Below are positions 26,656 through 35,197 of a DNA stretch of 64,000 nucleotides, one piece after another. Made by a program: the position numbers and the translations under genes. The notes under the pieces were generated by a model. That model ran no database searches. It worked only from the letters and a program-made list of their open reading frames with translations, and had not been told where the DNA came from. Position 1 is the stretch's first letter; every line of letters begins with the position of its first letter. The DNA comes from Syntrophomonadaceae bacterium (lineage in GTDB: Bacteria > Bacillota > Syntrophomonadia > Syntrophomonadales > Syntrophomonadaceae), in contig JAQWBP010000001.1 of NCBI GenBank assembly GCA_028706315.1, positions 72,206 to 136,205 of the forward strand, in the 5' to 3' direction.

Positions 26656-27666
26656 ATGGCTACCAGAAAGACGTTAAGTGGAAAACAAAAGGCAGCAAAC
26701 TTCTTAATATTATTAGGGCCAGAAGCATCAGCCACGCTTTTTAAATATTTGAATGAAGATGAAATCGAGCAATTAACCCTTGAGATTGCTAATGTTAGGC
26801 AGGTATCAACGGAGAAAATGGAAGGTGTCTTTCGTGAATTTTATGAGATGTGCCTGGCAAACCAATATATAGGTCAGGGTGGTATAGCCTACGCTAAAGA
26901 AGTGCTGGAAAGAGCCTATGGGGAAGAAAAAACGATAGAGATTATATCCAGAATTTCAGCATCATTGCAGGTACGTCCCTTTGACTTTATGCGAAAAACC
27001 GAGCCATCCCAACTGCTGAATTTTATCCAGTCTGAACACCCGCAGACTATTGCTTTAATACTGGCGTATCTGGAACCGGAAAAGGCATCTTCATTACTTT
27101 CTGCTCTTCCACCTGAGCGGCAGGCAGAGGTAGCAAAAAGAATTGCAATCATGGATACGACATCACCTGATGTAATAAAAGAAGTTGAAAGGGTACTAGA
27201 ACGGAAACTTTCATCGATTGCTCCCCAGGAACTTGCTGTCGCAGGCGGTGTTAAGTCAGTTGTAGAAATAATTAACCGTGTTGACCGGGGAACTGAAAAA
27301 ACTATAATGGAAACCCTGGAAGTTCAAGATCCGGAACTTGCGGAAGAAATCAAGAAACTTATGTTTGTATTCGAAGATATTGTTATGATAGATGATCGCT
27401 CTGTACAAAGAGTATTACGAGAAGTAGAGTCTCAGGATCTGGCTCTGGCTTTAAAAGGAGCCGGCAGCGAAGTATCACAAAAGATTTTCTCCAATATGTC
27501 TTCCCGTGCCGCAGATATGCTAAAAGAAGATATAGAATTTATGGGGCCAGTCAGACTGCGTGATGTAGAAGAGGCTCAGCAGAGAGTAGTGAATATTATC
27601 CGCCGGTTAGAGGAGACAGGTGAAATAGTTGTGGCTCGCGGTGGAGGAGATGAAGTGATTGTCTAG
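26656..27666 (+). CDS. fliG: Flagellar motor switch protein FliG
   Basis: C-ring rotor protein, 336 residues. N-terminal FliF-binding domain, middle armadillo region with the EHPQTIALILAYLEP motif, and C-terminal torque domain containing DIVMIDDRSVQRVLREVES with the conserved charged residues facing the stator. The fliH start lies eight bases inside its end. Confidence 0.97.
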   Translation: MATRKTLSGKQKAANFLILLGPEASATLFKYLNEDEIEQLTLEIANVRQVSTEKMEGVFREFYEMCLANQYIGQGGIAYAKEVLERAYGEEKTIEIISRISASLQVRPFDFMRKTEPSQLLNFIQSEHPQTIALILAYLEPEKASSLLSALPPERQAEVAKRIAIMDTTSPDVIKEVERVLERKLSSIAPQELAVAGGVKSVVEIINRVDRGTEKTIMETLEVQDPELAEEIKKLMFVFEDIVMIDDRSVQRVLREVESQDLALALKGAGSEVSQKIFSNMSSRAADMLKEDIEFMGPVRLRDVEEAQQRVVNIIRRLEETGEIVVARGGGDEVIV

Positions 27667-28465
27667 GGTAATCAAAAAATCGGAATTACTTTCATCGCCA
27701 CCCAGAATAATTAACTGTAATGTTTATGAGGAAATAGAGCCAGATCTGGTTGAAAAGGAAGCAGTTAATTTATATGAGCATGAGAAAGAAGAGCTGGAAA
27801 AAGTAAAGATTGAAACTAAAGGAATTCTGAGTGAAACCGAACAAATGGTTATGGAACTGCTGCAAAAGGCCAGGGATGAAGCCCGAAATATAATTAACAC
27901 TGCTCACGAGGAGGCTGATACTATAAAGACCCAGGTTTACGAGGAAGCCGGGCAAATTAGAAAAGATGCCGAAATTAAAGGATATAATGAAGGCCTCGAG
28001 CAGGCTGAGCAGGAAATGGCAGAATTAAAGCAGCGTTCCCGGGAAGAAAGTAAGCAAATAATTGAAGAAGCCAGAACCATCAAGATAGATATGTTCAAAA
28101 CAAGTGAACAAGATATGGTCTGTTTGGCTATGGCAATAGCCAGAAAAGTAGTTGCGGAAGAACTTTCTATTAATCCTGATGTCATACTAAATGTGCTCAA
28201 AGAGGCAGTTACTCATATTGACCAGCCAGGTAATTTAACACTTTATGTAAATCCTGCGGAAATTGATAAGATTCTGCAACTAATCAAATTAGAGAAATTT
28301 AGCGATATTGGTAATAAAGATGCTTTAGTGGAAGTTTTGGCAGATAGCCGGATATCTCCTGGAGGTTGTATTGTTGAGAGCGAAGTAGGTTCGGTAGATT
28401 CCAGGATTGAAACCAGGATAGAAGGAATTGATAAAGCTATCCAGGAAGTGACTCCCGATGATTAA
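27659..28465 (+). CDS. fliH: Flagellar export apparatus regulator FliH
   Basis: 268 residues; binds and restrains the FliI ATPase and acts as its stator. A long coiled-coil region (about 35-150, rich in Glu, Lys and Gln) precedes a C-terminal ATPase-delta-like domain with LAMAIARKVVAEEL and ISPGGCIVESEVGSVDSRIE. TTG at 27659 overlaps the end of fliG by eight bases behind GGAGGAG. Overlaps fliI by eight bases. Confidence 0.92.
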   Translation: MSRVIKKSELLSSPPRIINCNVYEEIEPDLVEKEAVNLYEHEKEELEKVKIETKGILSETEQMVMELLQKARDEARNIINTAHEEADTIKTQVYEEAGQIRKDAEIKGYNEGLEQAEQEMAELKQRSREESKQIIEEARTIKIDMFKTSEQDMVCLAMAIARKVVAEELSINPDVILNVLKEAVTHIDQPGNLTLYVNPAEIDKILQLIKLEKFSDIGNKDALVEVLADSRISPGGCIVESEVGSVDSRIETRIEGIDKAIQEVTPDD

Positions 28466-29783
28466 AAAACAAGTTTTTAGCGTACAAAAATATCTGGATG
28501 CAGTGAAGAAAGCTTCAACTTGCAGTCTTAAAGGTAGAATAACACAGGCGATCGGTTTGACTCTAGAGGCTACCGGGCCCCGGGTTAGTCTGGGCGAACT
28601 CTGTTATGTAAGAACCAATATGGACCGGCAGTTAATTCCTTCAGAAGTTGTAGGCTTTAAGGGTAATAAAATACTGCTTATGCCACTAGGAGAGCTGGAG
28701 GGAATCGGTCCCGGAAGTGAATTAATTACAACAGGTACAGTTCTAAGAGTCAAAGTCGGGGAGGAACTTAAAGGCAGGGTACTAAATGGACTTGGGCAAC
28801 CAATAGATAATAAAGGACGTATTCAATCAGCAGTAACTTACCCGGTGGTAAACCGCCCGCCTGACCCGTTAAAACGTAAACGTATTACGCAAATACTTCC
28901 TGTAGGTGTTAAGGCGATTGATGGTTTGATAACTGTTGGTAGAGGACAAAGATTAGGCATATTAGCTGGAAGTGGTGTGGGGAAAAGCACTTTACTCGGC
29001 ATGATAGCCAGGAATACCGGGGCTGATATAAATATTATTGCTCTGATAGGGGAGCGGGGGCGCGAAGTACGCGAGTTTCTTGAGCGTGATCTAGGTGAAG
29101 AGGGGCTGGCCAGGTCAGTAGTAGTAGTTGCCACTTCAGATCAACCTGCCCTGGTTAGGCTTAAAGGTGCTTTTGTAGCAACAAGTATTGCCGAATATTT
29201 TCGTGATGCAGGTTATGATGTTCTATTATTAATGGATTCCCTTACCAGATTTGCTCTGGCACAGCGTGAGGTGGGACTGGCTATTGGTGAACCCCCTGCC
29301 ACCAGAGGGTATACACCCTCAGTTTTTGCTTTACTCCCCCGACTACTGGAACGCGCCGGTACTGGCGAAAAAGGAAGCATTACCGGGTTATACACAGTTC
29401 TGGTCGAGGGCGACGATATGAACGAACCCATAACTGATGCTGTAAGGGGTATAGTAGACGGACATATTACTTTGGACAGGCATATAGCGGCTAAAAACAT
29501 ATATCCTGCTATTAATATTGCGCAGAGCATAAGCAGGGTCATGATTGATCTAGTATCAGAAGAGCATATGCATAATGCTAACCGATTTAAAAATATTTTA
29601 GCAACTTATGAAGAAGCCAGGGATCTTATTGATATTGGTGCTTATAAAAAAGGGTCTAACAGTAAAATTGATGAATCGATAGCTTTGATTGACAAATGTA
29701 CTAATTTCCTTCAACAGGGTATATATGAAAAGGCTACTTTGGAAGAGACTTTAGAGGCATTACAAGGTTCCATTAGCAAGTAG
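28458..29783 (+). CDS. fliI: Flagellum-specific ATPase FliI
   Basis: F1-beta-like ATPase of the flagellar type III export machine, 441 residues. P-loop AGSGVGKST (about 170-178), Walker B region DVLLLMDSLTRFALAQREV and the GEPPATRGYTPSVFALLPRL segment are diagnostic. ATG at 28458 overlaps fliH, indicating coupled translation. Confidence 0.97.
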   Translation: MIKKQVFSVQKYLDAVKKASTCSLKGRITQAIGLTLEATGPRVSLGELCYVRTNMDRQLIPSEVVGFKGNKILLMPLGELEGIGPGSELITTGTVLRVKVGEELKGRVLNGLGQPIDNKGRIQSAVTYPVVNRPPDPLKRKRITQILPVGVKAIDGLITVGRGQRLGILAGSGVGKSTLLGMIARNTGADINIIALIGERGREVREFLERDLGEEGLARSVVVVATSDQPALVRLKGAFVATSIAEYFRDAGYDVLLLMDSLTRFALAQREVGLAIGEPPATRGYTPSVFALLPRLLERAGTGEKGSITGLYTVLVEGDDMNEPITDAVRGIVDGHITLDRHIAAKNIYPAINIAQSISRVMIDLVSEEHMHNANRFKNILATYEEARDLIDIGAYKKGSNSKIDESIALIDKCTNFLQQGIYEKATLEETLEALQGSISK

Positions 29784-29794
29784 GGGTGTGGATA

Positions 29795-30244
29795 ATGAAA
29801 GCTTTTAATTTCAGGTTGCAGACTAAGCTGGATATATCTGTTCTCCAGGAGCAAACTGCCCGGGAACGTATGCAGGCTAGTATCTCAACTCGGAATAATG
29901 TTGCCGAAGCACTTGATAATACGGTTAGTCGCATGAACCAGATGGAACAGTCTGTAAGAGATTTAAGCGCTAAAAAAAGCTCTTTTCAGGAATTGTTATT
30001 GACCAGGCAGTATTTACCAGTACTAAAAGAAGAGAAAGAACAGATTAAGGGAAAACTTGTTACTGCTGAGAAAAAGGTTGAAGAGATGCGCAAGATATTG
30101 CTCGGTAAAAAACGGGAAACAAACACTTTGGAAAAGCTCCGGCAAAAAAGCTGGGATTCTTATCTTCATGAGGTATTGGCTGGAGAACAGAAAGATATTG
30201 ATGAGATAGCAATAAGCACCTACTATCGTAAACATAATTTATAA
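29795..30244 (+). CDS. fliJ: Flagellar export protein FliJ
   Basis: Small coiled-coil protein that binds FliI and FlhA in the export gate, 149 residues. The whole chain is helical and rich in Gln, Lys and Glu, beginning FNFRLQTKLDISVLQEQ and ending with a DEIAISTYYRKHN-type tail. ATG at 29795 follows GGGGTG at six bases. A 164-base gap containing a repeat follows, instead of the usual few bases. Confidence 0.88.
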   Translation: MKAFNFRLQTKLDISVLQEQTARERMQASISTRNNVAEALDNTVSRMNQMEQSVRDLSAKKSSFQELLLTRQYLPVLKEEKEQIKGKLVTAEKKVEEMRKILLGKKRETNTLEKLRQKSWDSYLHEVLAGEQKDIDEIAISTYYRKHNL

Positions 30245-30284
30245 CTTAAATATGATGCCTCTGCGAAAATCCTTAAGCTAGGCT

Positions 30285-30375
30285 GTTTGAAGGTACCCTC
30301 TGGGGTACAATTAATGTTCACTCCGCTCACCATTAGGGATGAAACACCTTGTGAAGGCGCAGCAGCGGAACCAAA
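30285..30375 (-). repeat. Diverged dispersed element, about 90 bp, inverted (family R, copy 2)
   Basis: Fills the middle of the 164-base gap between fliJ and the motE-like gene. Read on the minus strand it shares TTGGTT at the left, CCTAATGGTGAGC with AGTGAACAT in the centre, and GGGTAC followed by TTCAAAC at the right with the element at 41892-41987. It contains the perfect stem GTACCC/GGGTAC (30293-30308, loop TCTG), without a T-tract. No coding potential seen. Confidence 0.6.
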
Positions 30376-30408
30376 TATTAAATCGGGAGTCTTAAGTGGA
30401 GTTTAAAT

Positions 30409-30993
30409 ATGAGTAAAGTAATAAAGTTAGTAAAAATACCGGTCATAGTTTTTTTAATTCTTGTAGCACTATTGGGTATATACTATATATTGCTACTTTT
30501 TAAGATACTGCCAGCTCCTAATTTTATGGCGCATATACCATTATTAGGTGAATATGTTACTGCCTCAACTGTACATGAGACAACTGAGCTTGACAAAATG
30601 ATAGACCAAAATATGGACCTCAATAAGGTAATAAAGCAAAAAAATGAAGAAATTGATAACTTACAACACAAGCATAAGGACGTGCAGATAAAACTAAAAA
30701 AATCAGAACAAAATGAGCTAAAACTAAAAGAGGAAATTGCCCGGTTAAATGCAGAAATGCTCGAAATGAAGACTACTAGCGGTAGTAAGGAATTCGCCTA
30801 CAAGGATATGGCAGTATATTTCGCAGAGATGAATTCCCAGGATGCTGCAGATATTATGGGCAAGCTTAATGATGAGGATATCATAGGCATATTAGACGTA
30901 ATGGAGAATGATCTTGCTGCTGAGATTATGCAAAAAATGGATAGGGACAAAGCCGTCAATATTACCAAAAAAATGCTAACTGTTGCTCCTTAG
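30409..30993 (+). CDS. MotE-like / YlxF-like flagellar membrane chaperone
   Basis: 194 residues: a membrane segment (about 8-32), a coiled coil (about 55-120) and a C-terminal MgtE-N/FliG-like domain with YFAEMNSQDAADIMGKLNDE and AAEIMQKMDRDKAVNITKKM. This architecture is that of MotE/YlxF proteins, encoded between fliJ and fliK; MotE in proteobacteria assists stator assembly. Role here inferred from architecture and position. ATG at 30409 follows GTGGAG. Confidence 0.8.
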   Translation: MSKVIKLVKIPVIVFLILVALLGIYYILLLFKILPAPNFMAHIPLLGEYVTASTVHETTELDKMIDQNMDLNKVIKQKNEEIDNLQHKHKDVQIKLKKSEQNELKLKEEIARLNAEMLEMKTTSGSKEFAYKDMAVYFAEMNSQDAADIMGKLNDEDIIGILDVMENDLAAEIMQKMDRDKAVNITKKMLTVAP

Positions 30994-30995
30994 TT

Positions 30996-31051
30996 ATAAG
31001 GCGTGAGGAGTGAAGAGCGGCTGAGAAAACTCCTTACTCCTGACTCCTTAT
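30996..31051 (+). repeat. Imperfect hairpin element in the fliK leader (family H, copy 2)
   Basis: Two 22-base arms (30996-31017 and 31030-31051) pair with four mismatches around a 12-base loop. The arms are built from TAAGGCGTGAGGA-like and CTCCTTACTCCTGA-like blocks and match the murG-leader hairpin (1582-1634) at the TAAGGCGTGAGGA core. It lies 20 bases before the fliK ribosome site. Confidence 0.7.
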
Positions 31052-31086
31052 TACTAGGAGAATTGATTGTTAAAGGAGGTGATTAT

Positions 31087-32454
31087 GTGACAGGGGCAGA
31101 ATTTCAGGGACTTGCCTTTAAACTACCTAGCAATAAGCCGCCCGGCAAAACATTCGGACAGAAAAACTTTGTCGGCCAGGCTGAATCAAGACAGAGCAAA
31201 TTTAATCGGGAACTAAATCGAGCAACTGGGAAGGAAAAGTCTAATCAAAAACCGGAGATATTTGATAGTCCTGACGGGCAAGCAGTAGAGCAGCAGGCAC
31301 CAATAGAGACAAAGCGTGATGAAGTTTGTAAGACAGCTGAGCAACCAGTTTTGGTCGAAGAAGTGCCGGGAAACCCATCAGAAACAGTACAAAAGTTAGT
31401 CGTAAATATGCCTGAAGTGAGCGAAGTAATTAACGAAGAAACGTTAACTCCAATAGCAGCGGATAAAAATCGTACTAATGCAGACGTGGGAAATCGACTG
31501 TTGCTATCGCGAGATGCTCCACCATTAGTAGTTAACGAAAGTCTAACTAAGGTGGATCAGGAAAATGCAGCAGGGAAACAAGATAATAAGGGAGCGGCTT
31601 TCAGGGTAGTTCCCGGTGTAGAACAAGTCGATAATAGCAAAGTAGTTAACTCGAACACAAAAGAAGTGCAGGTTGCAACTACAGAGAATACAGATAAGCC
31701 CATAGCAAGGGATTTAGAGATGGTCTCACGTACTCAGGTCACTGTAACTAGCGACCAGATAGAGCAAAAGGCAGCTGATAAGACTGATGTCAAAAAAATT
31801 ATTGATTTTGAAAACCATCGTTTGAGTGCTAGCAAGTTAAGTAGTACTGAAGAGTCAGAGCCAGAAACTAATACAGGAAAAAACGATGAAGGCAGCAAAA
31901 GCCTTGGGCTGACTACCAGGTTGGACACGGTTACAGATAAAAATACTTCCCGGGAATTTAACTTACCAGAAGCTAATAAGTTGCCGGTAAATACTAGGGA
32001 GTTTGTTGATCAGGTAGTTAAAAAAGCCGAACTAATCATAAAATCAGGTGCCTCAGAAATGAAGATTGATTTAAAACCTGAATTTCTAGGGAAATTAACC
32101 ATCAAAATAATTGCTGAAGATAGTGGGATTACTGCCAGATTCATAACTGAAAACAGCCAGGTAAAACATCTGCTAGAGGGAAACCTGCACACTTTAAAAC
32201 AAGCGCTGGAGTCCCAGGGGATCAAAGTAGAAAAAACCGAGGTTAATGTGCAGCTAAATAATAGTGGTATGTTTGATGGCTCTGAGAGTGAACGCCAGGA
32301 TTTATGGCAGCAGTCACATTCGGATCACTCGTTTCGGGAGTCCTATTATTCTGAAGAATATGGTTATAACGAAGGACTTGATGAACTCGCTGCAGATGAT
32401 TCTACCCGCAAGTATGGGTTTCGTGAAGATGGTAGCATGAATTTTCTTATTTAG
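31087..32454 (+). CDS. fliK: Flagellar hook-length control protein FliK
   Basis: Secreted molecular ruler and substrate-specificity switch, 455 residues. A long low-complexity, hydrophilic N-terminal part (about 1-330, variable) is followed by the conserved C-terminal FliK domain with LKPEFLGKLTIKIIAEDSG, then NLHTLKQALESQGIKVEKTEV. I start it at GTG 31087 because AAAGGAGGT at 31072-31080 precedes it by six bases. An in-frame GTG at 31003 would translate the repeat hairpin. Confidence 0.88.
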   Translation: MTGAEFQGLAFKLPSNKPPGKTFGQKNFVGQAESRQSKFNRELNRATGKEKSNQKPEIFDSPDGQAVEQQAPIETKRDEVCKTAEQPVLVEEVPGNPSETVQKLVVNMPEVSEVINEETLTPIAADKNRTNADVGNRLLLSRDAPPLVVNESLTKVDQENAAGKQDNKGAAFRVVPGVEQVDNSKVVNSNTKEVQVATTENTDKPIARDLEMVSRTQVTVTSDQIEQKAADKTDVKKIIDFENHRLSASKLSSTEESEPETNTGKNDEGSKSLGLTTRLDTVTDKNTSREFNLPEANKLPVNTREFVDQVVKKAELIIKSGASEMKIDLKPEFLGKLTIKIIAEDSGITARFITENSQVKHLLEGNLHTLKQALESQGIKVEKTEVNVQLNNSGMFDGSESERQDLWQQSHSDHSFRESYYSEEYGYNEGLDELAADDSTRKYGFREDGSMNFLI

Positions 32455-32465
32455 GAGGTGAGCAT

Positions 32466-33023
32466 TTGAGTACAGGAGAAATTACCTGGGAACCAGTTCC
32501 CTGGCTGCAAACTGAAAACAAACCAGCTGCAACAGCAAACGTCGCCGCTAAAGGCATACTTGATAAAGATGACTTTTTCAAGCTTTTACTGGCAGAACTA
32601 AAATATCAGGATCCACTGGAACCTATGAAAGACCGTGAATTTATTGCGCAGATGGCTTCATTTAGCACCCTCGAACAAATGCAAAACCTTAATCAAGGTT
32701 TTCAGGGACTTTCTGATTCCATAACTAAAGACTTAATTCCTAGCTTAACGCTGCAACAGGCTGGTTCAATGGTGGGCCGAGATGTTGCTTATTACGAACC
32801 GAATAACGAAGAGGTTATAGTAGGAACTGTAGACTCGGTAGTATTCCGAGGTGGTAACCCATTTTATATCATTAACAATCAAGAAATCAGTATGGATAGA
32901 ATCACGGAAATAGGAAATCAAGCTGTTAATCGCAGTACCGAGGGTATTTTAACTAAAATACTAGATAATCTGGTCATGTTAAATGATCGATTAATACCAC
33001 AAGAGGGTGAATCAGATGACTAA
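32466..33023 (+). CDS. flgD: Flagellar hook assembly protein FlgD
   Basis: Hook scaffold (capping) protein, 185 residues. DFFKLLLAELKYQDPLEPMK and EFIAQMASFSTLEQMQNL are the conserved N-terminal FlgD block. The C-terminal FlgD Ig-like and tudor-like domains are reduced, as in many Firmicutes. TTG at 32466 follows GGAGGTG. Overlaps the next gene by 8 bases. Confidence 0.95.
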   Translation: MSTGEITWEPVPWLQTENKPAATANVAAKGILDKDDFFKLLLAELKYQDPLEPMKDREFIAQMASFSTLEQMQNLNQGFQGLSDSITKDLIPSLTLQQAGSMVGRDVAYYEPNNEEVIVGTVDSVVFRGGNPFYIINNQEISMDRITEIGNQAVNRSTEGILTKILDNLVMLNDRLIPQEGESDD

Positions 33024-33399
33024 TAAAATCTTTTTCCCCCAGCACCCGGTAGAACCTTTATTACCCGGGAAGGGAAAAAATACGGTTAAATCTCCTTCTG
33101 GTGGGACAAGTAGTTTCCAGAAACTTCTGGATACCCAGATCAACCAGGACCTAAAGTTTTCCCATCACGCCCAGCAGCGGTTAAAGGCCCGAGACATAAA
33201 CCTTAGTGAAGGTGATTTGGAAAAAATCACGCAGGCTGTTGGTAAAGCCCGTGATAAGGGAGCACGTGATTCCCTGGTACTAATGAATAACCTGGCTCTA
33301 GTTGTCAGCGTAAAAAATAATACGGTTATTACTGCTGTCGATGAGGAAAATCTGAAAGAGAACGTGTTTACAAACATTGATAGTGCGGTAATTATTTAG
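33016..33399 (+). CDS. Flagellar operon protein, TIGR02530 family
   Basis: 127 residues counted from ATG 33016, which lies at seven bases from AGAGGGTGA; GTG at 33007 is an alternative. The core FSHHAQQRLKARDINLSEGD and ALVVSVKNNTVITAVD match the TIGR02530 family found between flgD and flgE in Firmicutes. Function unknown, probably hook-related. It is followed by an unusual structured leader before flgE. Confidence 0.85.
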   Translation: MTNKIFFPQHPVEPLLPGKGKNTVKSPSGGTSSFQKLLDTQINQDLKFSHHAQQRLKARDINLSEGDLEKITQAVGKARDKGARDSLVLMNNLALVVSVKNNTVITAVDEENLKENVFTNIDSAVII

Positions 33400-33400
33400 G

Positions 33401-33455
33401 TTGGCTGGACCTCTTAGAGGAAGCCAAAAGGATGTGGAACGATGGAAACATCCTT
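33401..33455 (+). promoter_or_regulatory. Two abutting stem-loops with GGA motifs in the flgE leader
   Basis: Stem-loop 1: TTGGCT (33401-33406) with AGCCAA (33422-33427), containing an inner CCTC/GAGG stem. Stem-loop 2 begins at the next base: AAGGATG (33428-33434) with CATCCTT (33449-33455), whose 14-base loop TGGAACGATGGAAA carries two GGA motifs. AAAAGGATGT resembles the CsrA binding consensus, and the GGA-bearing loop would suit CsrA-type binding. No T-tract. Downstream is AAAGGAGG before flgE (ATG 33510). The function is inferred. Confidence 0.5.
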
Positions 33456-33509
33456 AAGTACAAAAATTGAACTATTGTTTTCGTATGGTTTAAAGGAGGT
33501 CATTTTAAT

Positions 33510-34916
33510 ATGATGCGCTCCATGTATTCTGGTATTTCTGGATTAAAAAATCACCAGGCGCGAATGGATGTCATTGGTAATAATATTGCCAATGTTAACA
33601 CTGCCGGTTATAAAAAAAGCCGGGTAGTCTTTAAAGATACACTTTATCAAAATATTCGAGGAGCATCCCGACCTACAGATGCCCGTGGCGGCACTAACCC
33701 TATGGGAGTAGGTTTAGGGATGACGATTAGCAGTATTGATCAGATTCATACTCCGTCACCTACAACTATAACTAATAAGACAACTGATATGGCAGTAGAT
33801 GGGAATGGATACTTTTTAGTTAGCAACGGTGGTCAGGTATTCTATACCCGGGCCGGAGCTTTTGATTTTGACGAAATGGGCAACCTGGTAAACACGTCAA
33901 ATGGGTACCGGGTTCAGGGGTGGTTAGCCGATCGAAGTGAAGAAGACTGGGCGATAAATACAGTTTCAGTCCCGACTAATATCGATATATCCGGTTTTAA
34001 AACGGTTTCCCCCAGGGCAACTGAAAATACTGTCTTTAGTGGCAATTTGAATTCGGAAACTGAAATTCCTGAGTCAGTTGCTACAGATCCTACAACGGGA
34101 TTTCCAGGGACAGACGATGAAGATAAAATAGTCATTACATCTAAAGAGGTATATGATTCACTGGGTAACAGTCATACGGTATATTTCCGGTTTTTTAAGA
34201 CTGCTGTTACTCCGTCTGCTACGCCTGGTGACACAACCAGTACGTGGGCCTGTGATATATCACTGGATGCGCAGTTTAATAATGTAGATAATTTTGACTC
34301 TACAAATGATTTTGATAAGGCAGTATTAGGGCAAGATCCTAGTTATACAAAAGCTAATCCTAAATTAATTAGAGCAACAGACCTTATCTTTAATGAACAA
34401 GGGGAGATTACTGATAAGGAGAACGCCTGGATAAACCTAGTAATTAATTCTAGTGCTGCCGGGGCAGAAAATACCAAAATAAAGATTGACTTTAAAGATC
34501 TCACCCAGTTTAATACTAAATCAAATGCCAAAGCGGAGTACCAGGATGGTTATACCATGGGTAATCTGACTAGCTTTTCGGTAGGTACTGATGGTAGCAT
34601 CCAGGGAGCTTATGATAATGGGGAAGTCAGGAACCTGGCTCGGGTAGCTCTGGCTAATTTCCAGAACCCGGCTGGATTAATTCAGACCGGCAATAGTCTC
34701 TATCAGGTTTCTAACAATTCAGGCGACGCGCTAGTTGGGGCACCTGGTGATCAGGGGATGGGTGCTGTTATTCCCGGCAGCCTGGAAATGTCAAATGTCG
34801 ATTTATCCGAAGAATTTACTGATATGATAGTTACCCAGAGGGGATTCCAGGCTAACTCGAGAATAATAACTACTTCAGATGAAATGTTACAGGAATTAGT
34901 TAACTTGAAAAGATAA
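33510..34916 (+). CDS. flgE: Flagellar hook protein FlgE
   Basis: Hook subunit, 468 residues. N-terminal MRSMYSGISGLKNHQARMDV and NNIANVNTAGYKKSR with the C-terminal LSEEFTDMIVTQRGFQANSR and DEMLQELVNLKR are the conserved axial-family halves. The central part is variable and rich in Asn, Thr and Asp. Start at the second ATG is possible; the first, 33510, follows AAAGGAGGTC. Confidence 0.96.
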   Translation: MMRSMYSGISGLKNHQARMDVIGNNIANVNTAGYKKSRVVFKDTLYQNIRGASRPTDARGGTNPMGVGLGMTISSIDQIHTPSPTTITNKTTDMAVDGNGYFLVSNGGQVFYTRAGAFDFDEMGNLVNTSNGYRVQGWLADRSEEDWAINTVSVPTNIDISGFKTVSPRATENTVFSGNLNSETEIPESVATDPTTGFPGTDDEDKIVITSKEVYDSLGNSHTVYFRFFKTAVTPSATPGDTTSTWACDISLDAQFNNVDNFDSTNDFDKAVLGQDPSYTKANPKLIRATDLIFNEQGEITDKENAWINLVINSSAAGAENTKIKIDFKDLTQFNTKSNAKAEYQDGYTMGNLTSFSVGTDGSIQGAYDNGEVRNLARVALANFQNPAGLIQTGNSLYQVSNNSGDALVGAPGDQGMGAVIPGSLEMSNVDLSEEFTDMIVTQRGFQANSRIITTSDEMLQELVNLKR

Positions 34917-34922
34917 GTTTTA

Positions 34923-34951
34923 GCCCTTCAGGGAATAACCCCCTGAAGGGC
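34923..34951 (+). other. Perfect 11-bp hairpin between flgE and flbD, without T-tract
   Basis: GCCCTTCAGGG (34923-34933) pairs perfectly with CCCTGAAGGGC (34941-34951), loop AATAACC. The following ATAAGTCC lacks a T-run, so it is more likely an RNA processing or stabilising hairpin, or a partial terminator, that would let hook protein be made in excess over the downstream motor genes. Confidence 0.75.
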
Positions 34952-34984
34952 ATAAGTCCATTAAAGTAAATAGCAGGTGAGTAA

Positions 34985-35179
34985 ATGATTTATCTGACAC
35001 GGCTCAATGGAGAAAGAATGGTTGTAAATATTGATATGATTGAATTTATGGAAGAAACTCCTGATACAGTCGTTACCCTTACAACCGGGAAAAAACTAGT
35101 TGTAAAAGAGCCAACCTGGCAAATCCGGGAAGAGATTATTAAATTTAAAAAAAGCTGTTACACCACCTTAAAAAAATAA
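34985..35179 (+). CDS. flbD: Flagellar protein FlbD
   Basis: 64-residue SHS2-like small protein of the FlbD family encoded next to the hook gene in Firmicutes: LTRLNGERMVVNIDMIEFME, TLTTGKKLVV. Function not well defined. ATG at 34985 follows CAGGTGAGTAA. fliL is 15-18 bases on. Confidence 0.9.
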   Translation: MIYLTRLNGERMVVNIDMIEFMEETPDTVVTLTTGKKLVVKEPTWQIREEIIKFKKSCYTTLKK

Positions 35180-35197
35180 TGTCCGGGAGGGATAGTG

